Positions 58,342 to 64,000 of a stretch of 64,000 nt of DNA are shown here, piece after piece (positions within the stretch are counted from its first letter, which is position 1; each line of letters begins with the position of its first letter). The DNA is from Bradyrhizobium canariense (GTDB lineage: Bacteria > Pseudomonadota > Alphaproteobacteria > Rhizobiales > Xanthobacteraceae). Where the stretch lies: assembly GCF_900105125.1 (NCBI RefSeq), contig NZ_LT629750.1, positions 7,715,001 through 7,779,000 of the forward strand, read 5' to 3'. The notes under the pieces are model-generated. The model ran no database searches, was not told the DNA's origin, and saw nothing but the letters and a program-made list of their open reading frames with translations. The translations under genes were made by a program, and so were the position numbers.

Positions 58342-59571
58342 CTATTGCGTCCCGATCTCCCCGGCGATGACAGGTCCGAACAGCACGCCGTGATCTCCGT
58401 TGAATCGAGACATCTGCATCTGCTCGAGCGGGTAGTAGTCAGTCGGGCTTGTGTTGATCTTGATGCCAGGTAGCAGCAACCCCGGTTCGAAGTTCTTCAG
58501 GTTTGCGGCCTGCCGCATAATATTCTCGCGAGTCAGCTCGTCGCCGCACTGTTTGAATACCTGAACGACGGTCTGCGCGGTCAAATAGCCGTAGACACTG
58601 AACGTACTGGTTTTATCTCCTTCCGGAAAATACTTGTCCATGAACGAAGCCCATTCCTTGATTGCGGGATCGTCCTTCCAGGTCGGGTCGGTAGGGTCCT
58701 TGAGATAGTTCGTTGAAAGAATGCCTTTCGCGTTCTCTAGTCCAGCGGGCTTTAGCACGGAACCTACCGAGTTCGAGACGCTGGCGAGGAATTGAACCGG
58801 CTTCCATCCGATCTCGGCGGCCTTCCTGATCGCCTGCGCAGCGAATTTCGGCGAGGTTTCGTTGAAAAAAACGTCGGCTCCCATGGTTTTCAGTGTGACA
58901 ATTTGCGAGTCGACAGTCGTTTCCGAGGGATCATAGGGGACCTGGGCCACGATCATGCGCTTCGCCGCCTCGTCACCCAGACCATCTCTCAGGCCCTTGA
59001 TGTAATCTCGGCCTGAATCGTCGTTCTGGTAGAGTATGCCGATCTTGCCCTGCGGCAGGTTCTGCAGGATGTATTTCGCATAGATCCGCCCCTCGGTCTG
59101 GTAGGTCGGTTGCCAGCCCATCGTCCATGGAAAGCTCTTCACGTCGCCGAATTGGGTTGCGCCAGTGGCGACAAAGAGCTGCGGCACCTTCTTCGAATTC
59201 ATGTATGGCCGAATGGCATTGTTGGTCGGTGTCCCCAGCGAATTGAAGATGAGCAAAACTTCATCGCTCTCCACGAGTTTGCGGGCCTGCTCTACAGTCT
59301 TCGGTGGGCTGAAGGCATCGTCGTAGGTAATGAAGTTGATCTTTCGCCCGTTGATTCCGCCCTCGGCGTTGATCTGGTTGAAAAAGGCAGCCTCGGTCCG
59401 GCCTATCAGCGCGTAGGCCGACAACGGCCCGCTGTAAGGCATGATGTTGCCGATCTTGATTTCGCTGTCGCTGGCACCGGGATCATATTTCTTCTCGGCC
59501 GCCGCCGGATTCGTGACCACCGAAAGGCCGAGCACGATCAATGCCAGTAGAACGCCGCGTGTCTGCGTCAT
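58342..59571 (-). CDS. ABC transporter substrate-binding protein, branched-chain amino acid type
   Basis: 409 aa from the ATG at 59571 (GGAGG upstream). Signal peptide (VLLALIVLGLSVVTNPAAA), then the LivJ-type fold: SEIKIGNIMPYSGPLSAYAL, INAEGGINGRKINFITYDDA, EQARKLVESDEVLLIFNSLG, KIGILYQNDDSGRDYIKGLR, TVDSQIVTLKTMGADVFFNE. Related proteins bind amino acids, amides, aromatic acids or urea. No permease or ATPase genes are adjacent, so it is an orphan or serves a transporter encoded elsewhere. Confidence 0.88.
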   Translation of the reverse strand: MTQTRGVLLALIVLGLSVVTNPAAAEKKYDPGASDSEIKIGNIMPYSGPLSAYALIGRTEAAFFNQINAEGGINGRKINFITYDDAFSPPKTVEQARKLVESDEVLLIFNSLGTPTNNAIRPYMNSKKVPQLFVATGATQFGDVKSFPWTMGWQPTYQTEGRIYAKYILQNLPQGKIGILYQNDDSGRDYIKGLRDGLGDEAAKRMIVAQVPYDPSETTVDSQIVTLKTMGADVFFNETSPKFAAQAIRKAAEIGWKPVQFLASVSNSVGSVLKPAGLENAKGILSTNYLKDPTDPTWKDDPAIKEWASFMDKYFPEGDKTSTFSVYGYLTAQTVVQVFKQCGDELTRENIMRQAANLKNFEPGLLLPGIKINTSPTDYYPLEQMQMSRFNGDHGVLFGPVIAGEIGTQ

Positions 59572-59751
59572 GTCGTCCTCCCCAAATGCCGTCGGCTGCT
59601 CGCCGATCATGTGGCAGTCTAGGGTTCACGCGGTGAAATTGTCTAGCTAATGGACGACGAAGTCTCAGCCGTGCCGCCGGCCAATCGAGGCGCGGTTGCC
59701 TGGAATTATCGAATGAGTGGTGGAAGCCCAGTCGGCTGCCACCAAATTCTT

Positions 59752-60087
59752 TTAACCGCCGGGCGGGGTGTATGCGGCGCGAAGCTTGCTTGCTTTTTGC
59801 CGGACCTGCACCACTTCGTCCTGCGTCAACAGACGGGTGAGCTTCACATTGTGGAGGGTGCCGGATGCTACCACAACGCCACAGATCGCTGGCGCTGCGC
59901 CGGGGTCAGGCACATCGAAGATCGTCAAAACGCCAGGACCATCGGCCGGGGTGCTATACATCGAAATTAATTTACCGCCCGCAGCTTCGATCAGTTTTTT
60001 AGCCGCTTCGGAACGATTAACTGTGGGGTTTTCCAGGATATTGTTGAGAGCCCGTGGCGTGTATTGCCCTGTTAAACAGAAATGCAT
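59752..60087 (-). CDS. GYD-domain protein
   Basis: 111 aa. GGAGGAAA precedes the ATG. GYD-type pattern: FCLTGQYTPRALNNILENPT, RSEAAKKLIEAAGGKLISMY, then GVLTIFDVPDPGAAPAICGV and LHNVKLTRLLTQDEVVQVRQ. The fold is a ferredoxin-like dimeric alpha/beta barrel; its function is unknown. Monocistronic. Confidence 0.85.
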   Translation of the reverse strand: MHFCLTGQYTPRALNNILENPTVNRSEAAKKLIEAAGGKLISMYSTPADGPGVLTIFDVPDPGAAPAICGVVVASGTLHNVKLTRLLTQDEVVQVRQKASKLRAAYTPPGG

Positions 60088-60461
60088 GGCAATTTCCTCC
60101 GTTTAAAGCGTTGCAATCAACGAAAGGCGCTCCCTCTTCCGACATAATCGAAAGGGGCTGATGATAAGCGCAAGGATAAAGCGACTGCGAAGCCCGCCGT
60201 GGGCACAGACGCCGCCGGTAATTCGCGGGACTTCGGCACGTCCCGGTAGCGGCTCTTCCAACAGGCTACATCAAGCGCCAGTCATTCGGAAGAGGCGTTG
60301 AGGTCGGCTTTTCGCGCTTGGCTGAAGTCGGTGTTCCGCAAAATCTCGGCGCTATGCCCGGTGGCGGTCATTCCAGGCAGGTCGCTTCTGGCTCGTCAAT
60401 GGGCAATGGGGGACATTGCGCCGACATTCGCCAGATGATCGGATGACCCATTGATCGGGAG
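60088..60461. other. Gene-free stretch
   Basis: 374 bases without a supported gene. The part around 60310-60450 (TGAAGTCGGTGTTCCGC, GGCGCTATGCCCGGTGG, ATGGGGGACATTGCG) reads like decayed sequence of a kind I associate with Bradyrhizobium intergenic remnants, but I cannot name the source gene. Confidence 0.35.
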
Positions 60462-60818
60462 TCAAGTGCGCAAGCAACTGAGCCGCGCGAGTGGCCCGGA
60501 CTTGTAGATGAGAAATAGATCGCCCGTATAATGAAAATATTCTCCAACAAACTCCTTCGTCGCAAATTTAAGTTGGATCTTGTTGTTGCTGGTAATGCGG
60601 GGAGCAAGCATTTTACCGTCGCCGGTCGTCATGGACAGCTTCTTATTGTCGCCCAAGGTCACGTTCAGATCGATTGGTTTCGGTTGAACGGCCGGGTTGG
60701 GAATTTCTTGAACGACTTGCCCTTTGCACGAGAATCGTTGTTCTGCGGCACCGCCGGACGTAACCATCATTGTCAGCAAGATTAGGCTACCCACGGCCAA
60801 TCCAGTTGCCTGCACCAT
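60462..60818 (-). CDS. Exported protein of unknown function
   Basis: 118 aa from the ATG at 60818 (GGAGAG upstream); a longer frame to 61055 overlaps the next gene's C-terminus and is rejected. Signal peptide (TGLAVGSLILLTMMVTSGGAA), then a beta-rich mature part (FSCKGQVVQEIPNPAVQPKP, LNVTLGDNKKLSMTTGDGK, KFVGEYFHYTGDLFL-like end) with two Cys near the termini. No domain name can be given. Confidence 0.7.
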   Translation of the reverse strand: MVQATGLAVGSLILLTMMVTSGGAAEQRFSCKGQVVQEIPNPAVQPKPIDLNVTLGDNKKLSMTTGDGKMLAPRITSNNKIQLKFATKEFVGEYFHYTGDLFLIYKSGPLARLSCLRT

Positions 60819-60915
60819 GACATCTCTCCAATCCGGTACACACGTTTTTATACCTGAAAGCAGTCTGAACGTCTCGCTTGCTCGATTCAACTTAAATGAA
60901 AAGTTCGCATTCCCC

Positions 60916-62538
60916 TCACGCCATTGCGGGCATCCTGCCGAGCAGGCCATCGAGCGCCGTGCGCAAAGCATCCAGCGGATTCGAAGCACTCGTACGGCTG
61001 CGCCAGGCGACATAGCCATCCGGCCGAACCAGGACGACGCCATCAGTATCGACACCGTAAGCGCTATGCCAATTGCCGTCGGCGTCGATCAGGCTTTCGT
61101 CGTGACCTATAGCATAGGCGACGAGTGAAGGCCGTGAAGCACCGATTTCGCGAGCGGCTTGACACCACGCGTCACCGTCGCGGCCGGCGAGCAGCACGAA
61201 ATGCGAGCCGAACAGGTCGATGGTCGAGATTTGCTCGCTGCCGCGCCTGAGCCAGACATGGGGCGCGCGGCTGCCGGGCCGCGCCGAGGGCACATATTCG
61301 GTAACGGGATCGTCGACGGCGGCCGGCGGCGTGTCATCCGGCACGACCGCCGTCGATTGATAGCAGGCCCCAAAGATCAGTCCCTGTTCGTTGAGGAATT
61401 CGCGGCGCGGCAACACGTTGCTTTGTCGTGCCGCGCGCCCCATCGACATCGCGTTGGTCAGCGAGTTCTGGGTGACAATCTGGCCGAAAGGCTGGCGCTC
61501 GGCGTGGTAGCTGTCGAGCAGCGACTCGTCCGCTTGGCCCTGAAGCACGGCGGCGATCTTCCATGTCAGATTGTGAACGTCCTGCACGCCGGTATTCAGA
61601 CCGAAGCCGCCGGTCGGCGGCATCTCATGGGCCGCATCGCCGGCCAGGAAAACGTTGCCGACGCGATAGCGGTCGGCCACGATAGCGGACGCCTGCCACG
61701 GGTTGACGCGCAGCACGGACACGGCGAGGTCCTGCACGCCGGCGGCTTTGCGGATCAGCTCCGTGCAAAATTCCGGCGTGAAATCCTGCGGCCGCCAGCC
61801 ATATTGTTTGGGGCTGTGAATCAGGAATCCCCAGCGATCCCTGCCATTGATGGTGAGGAATGTGCCGCGGAGGTCCGGCTGCTCGACAAAATAGAGCGCG
61901 GCGGGCCGATGCTCGACCCATTGGGTGAGGTCGGCGTGGAACAGGATATTGACGCTGTCGTAGACCTCCTCTTCTCCGATCATTTTCACTGATAGCGCGC
62001 GGCGAACACGGCTTTGCGCGCCCTCGGCGGCGATCAGATAGCGCGCGGTAAAAGGCGTCTCCGCTCCCGTGGTGCGATCCGTCAACAGGCCCGTGACGGC
62101 ATCGGGCCTTTGGCTGAAAGATGTCATCTCGGTATTGAAGCGCAGCGTTCCAGGTCCCGCCGATTCCGCAAATCGGCGAATGACCGGCTCGAGGTCGTCC
62201 TGGGCGCAGAGACAATTCTTGACGGGAGTAACCGCGAGGTTCTTTGCGGTCGTCCGGCCGGGCACGCGGCGCTCGATCTCCTTGCCGGCGAGGGTCTCGA
62301 CCCAGACGATCAGTCCGGTCCCGCCTTCCGCCAGGCCAGCGTCCCTGATCGCGGCATCGATGCCGTATTGCCGAAAGATTTCCATGGTGCGGGCATTGAT
62401 CCCGCGCGCCTTTGGCGTGACCGCCGTGCCCGGGTGACGTTCGACCAGCAGCGAACGCACGCCGTGCTGGGAGAGCAGCAATGAAGCGGTCAGGCCGACG
62501 GGACCGCCACCGGAGATGAGAACGGGGGTATCGAGCAT
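60916..62538 (-). CDS. FAD-dependent aromatic hydroxylase-type monooxygenase (class A)
   Basis: 540 aa from the ATG at 62538 (AAAGGA upstream); the frame continues open upstream by chance. FAD site PVLISGGGPVGLTASLLLSQ, LLVERHPGTAVTPKARGINA, and the GD motif NVFLAGDAAHEMPPTGGFGL followed by NTGVQDVHNL. A C-terminal thioredoxin-like domain (about residues 420-540; FGSHFVLLAGRDGDAWCQAA, VVLVRPDGYVAWR) is typical of the phenol hydroxylase/MhpA/TfdB group. It would hydroxylate an aromatic ring using NAD(P)H. It lies 32 bases downstream of an MFS gene, presumably the importer. Confidence 0.9.
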   Translation of the reverse strand: MLDTPVLISGGGPVGLTASLLLSQHGVRSLLVERHPGTAVTPKARGINARTMEIFRQYGIDAAIRDAGLAEGGTGLIVWVETLAGKEIERRVPGRTTAKNLAVTPVKNCLCAQDDLEPVIRRFAESAGPGTLRFNTEMTSFSQRPDAVTGLLTDRTTGAETPFTARYLIAAEGAQSRVRRALSVKMIGEEEVYDSVNILFHADLTQWVEHRPAALYFVEQPDLRGTFLTINGRDRWGFLIHSPKQYGWRPQDFTPEFCTELIRKAAGVQDLAVSVLRVNPWQASAIVADRYRVGNVFLAGDAAHEMPPTGGFGLNTGVQDVHNLTWKIAAVLQGQADESLLDSYHAERQPFGQIVTQNSLTNAMSMGRAARQSNVLPRREFLNEQGLIFGACYQSTAVVPDDTPPAAVDDPVTEYVPSARPGSRAPHVWLRRGSEQISTIDLFGSHFVLLAGRDGDAWCQAAREIGASRPSLVAYAIGHDESLIDADGNWHSAYGVDTDGVVLVRPDGYVAWRSRTSASNPLDALRTALDGLLGRMPAMA

Positions 62539-62570
62539 TTTTTTATCCTTTTTGAACTCGCATCCGAGAA

Positions 62571-64000
62571 CTATCCAATATCCATCGGCTTGCCGTGGGG
62601 CTCTTGCCGAAAGGCGACGATCGCGATCAACGCCGCCAATTCGCAGGCGGCCAGGAACAGGAAGGCCGGCGCGATCGCATCGGTCGTCGCTTTCGGCGAA
62701 ACCACATCGCCGCTGCCAGCGATCAGCGCCAGGCAAACCGGCCCCAGGATTTTGCCGATACCGTTGGAGGCCTGCGCCAGCCCAAACGCCCGGCCACCAA
62801 GCGAGACCGGAAACACTTCGACCACATAGGGCGATATGTTGGAGAACATGCCGCTGTAAAACGCAGCTCCAACAATCACGAGGAGTGCAAACACCGACCA
62901 GCCGGCGATGAATTCGCGATAGAATGCGAAAATCGCCAGCATAACCAGGACGGACATAAAGGTTCCGACGAGCGCTGCGCCGCGGCGGCCGATATAGAGC
63001 GGCAAGACGGAAAACAGCACGCGGCCGAGCATGGAAAAGATGCTCGCATAGACGAAGTAATGCGCGGCCTCGTGCGCCGTAATCTTCAGAAGTTGCGACA
63101 GGACGGTGGGCCCCCACAGGATCACGCCATAGGTGCCGGTCGAAATCCCGGTCCAGATGACAACGACCCACCAGAACCGCTTCTGGTCCTGGAATAGCTC
63201 GGACATCGACCCCGACTTCCTGGCCGGTTCGATCGCGTTCGGCAGCGCAACGCTGGTCTCGGGAACGCCGAGCAGCTTTGCGGCCTCACGCCGCGCGTCG
63301 GCATTACGGCCGCGCGAGAGCAGCCAGCGCACCGACTCCGGCGCGATCAGCGCGATCAATAAAGAAGTCACGATTGGCAGCGCGCCGGTGGCAGCGACGC
63401 CGCGCCATCCGATCACCGGCAGCAGGCTCGCCGAAACCATCGCGGCGAACATCGTGCCGAGCGCGACCGGCACCACCATCATGCTGGAAACGAATGTGCG
63501 GTATCTGGTCGGCGTCATCTCGACGACGAGAGGATTTTGAGCGGTTGTCGCGGCCATTGACCCGCAGCCCACAACGAAACGCAACAGCGAAAACAGAATC
63601 CAGGCGCCATCCGGTATCAGCGCGCACCCCGCGGCGCCGAGAGAAAACAGCAGACCGCCGCCCCAGATCATCTTCTTGCGTCCGACGATGTCGGCGATTT
63701 GCCCACCCACGAGCGAGCCGACGATGGCACCGACGCCAGATGATAGCAGCATCATGGCGCTCTGGCCGTAAGTGAGATGCCAGCCCGGCGCGAGCACCGA
63801 GACCAGGTATCCAACCAGGAAGAAATCGTAGAATTCGAACATCTCCTGCAGGACGACGAGTCCGATGGTCAGATAGTAGCGCGGCGTGAGATTGGATTTC
63901 TCGATCGCGCTGAGCCAGTCCTGCGCATCACCTTGGGAATGATCCTGGGCCGTTCGGTGGAATCTGCCTTGAACACCTCCCTGAACGGCGTCTTGGCCGT
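62571..64000 (-). CDS. MFS transporter, N-terminus beyond window
   Basis: At least 476 codons; the frame stays open to the right edge with no ATG, GTG or TTG between 63843 and 63998, so the true start lies outside. The ATG at 63842 is internal: the upstream residues SAIEKSNLTPRYYLTIGLVV read as the expected start of helix 1. Signatures: QEMFEFYDFFLVGYLVSVLA, GGQIADIVGRKKMIWGGGLL, APESVRWLLSRGRNADARRE, ISPYVVEVFPVSLGGRAFG. Metabolite/aromatic-acid symporter type. Operon with the flavin hydroxylase. Confidence 0.87.
   Translation of the reverse strand, partial: GQDAVQGGVQGRFHRTAQDHSQGDAQDWLSAIEKSNLTPRYYLTIGLVVLQEMFEFYDFFLVGYLVSVLAPGWHLTYGQSAMMLLSSGVGAIVGSLVGGQIADIVGRKKMIWGGGLLFSLGAAGCALIPDGAWILFSLLRFVVGCGSMAATTAQNPLVVEMTPTRYRTFVSSMMVVPVALGTMFAAMVSASLLPVIGWRGVAATGALPIVTSLLIALIAPESVRWLLSRGRNADARREAAKLLGVPETSVALPNAIEPARKSGSMSELFQDQKRFWWVVVIWTGISTGTYGVILWGPTVLSQLLKITAHEAAHYFVYASIFSMLGRVLFSVLPLYIGRRGAALVGTFMSVLVMLAIFAFYREFIAGWSVFALLVIVGAAFYSGMFSNISPYVVEVFPVSLGGRAFGLAQASNGIGKILGPVCLALIAGSGDVVSPKATTDAIAPAFLFLAACELAALIAIVAFRQEPHGKPMDIG

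Noticed and set aside
62539..63171. N-terminal extension of the flavin hydroxylase
   Set aside because: The frame is open but overlaps the MFS coding region. The FAD-binding start PVLISGGGPVG directly follows the ATG at 62538.
1..64000. tRNA, rRNA, CRISPR arrays, complete insertion sequences, replication origins
   Set aside because: Looked for CCA-ending cloverleaf genes, regular spacer arrays, transposase motifs and repeated terminal inverted repeats; none was convincing by eye.

Overview
The window looks like chromosomal DNA of a GC-rich alphaproteobacterium, most likely Bradyrhizobium or a close relative. The signs are strong G/C bias at third codon positions, many small exported Trp/His-rich or DUF3551-type proteins, orphan Bug/TctC and TAXI solute-binding proteins, several CaiB-type CoA-transferases, a sigma-EcfG-type promoter (GGAAC-N16-CGTT), and two copies of a dispersed ~100-bp palindromic repeat that I recall as common in that group. 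No tRNA, rRNA, CRISPR array or complete insertion sequence was seen. All calls come from reading the sequence; no database was searched.

Layout. 0-1 kb: tail of a phage-type DUF1376 gene and a linked DNA-binding-like gene. 1-8 kb: TspO, an Omp85/BamA paralogue, a membrane methyltransferase and small exported proteins. 8-16 kb: a membrane-anchored TAXI protein, an M81 (MlrC-like) peptidase, an MFS exporter with a His-rich PadR regulator and a perfect operator, an autoinhibited-type Fic protein behind twin palindromes, a CoA-transferase and a slipin. 17-21 kb: two divergent TPR/ATP-grasp paralogues. 20.7-28.4 kb: many small hydrophilic or exported, probably stress-related proteins (one behind a canonical EcfG promoter), a GreA/B-family factor, a SulP transporter paired with a second TAXI protein, and a phasin.

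28.5-39.2 kb is a catabolic island. A GntR/UTRA regulator sits between an MFS-CitE lyase operon (minus strand) and an acyl-CoA dehydrogenase-CaiB-CaiB-MaoC operon (plus strand). Both control regions carry perfect 16-bp palindromes around CTGTCCGGACAG, so the set reads as one regulon. The enzymes fit CoA activation, hydration and C-C cleavage of an itaconate/mesaconate/citramalate-like C5 dicarboxylate to acetyl-CoA and pyruvate. A beheaded Tat-signal remnant shows that the MFS-CitE operon once had a further exported component, now overlapped by the end of a chemotaxis receptor gene.

39-50 kb: a GDPD, an MHS-type MFS, a long-chain acyl-CoA synthetase, a fluoride riboswitch in front of a small unknown gene coupled to a CPA-type antiporter, an overlapping ACP/AMP-ligase/SDR trio, and a TetR-EamA pair with matching operators. 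50.7-55.3 kb: a Baeyer-Villiger monooxygenase and alpha/beta-hydrolase operon divergent from an MFS transporter, which suggests ketone-to-ester-to-acid degradation. 55.5-64 kb: an RlpA-like lipoprotein, a large Asn/Gly-repeat protein with a type I secretion-like C-terminus, an orphan branched-chain-type binding protein, a GYD protein, and an MFS/flavin hydroxylase operon running off the right edge.
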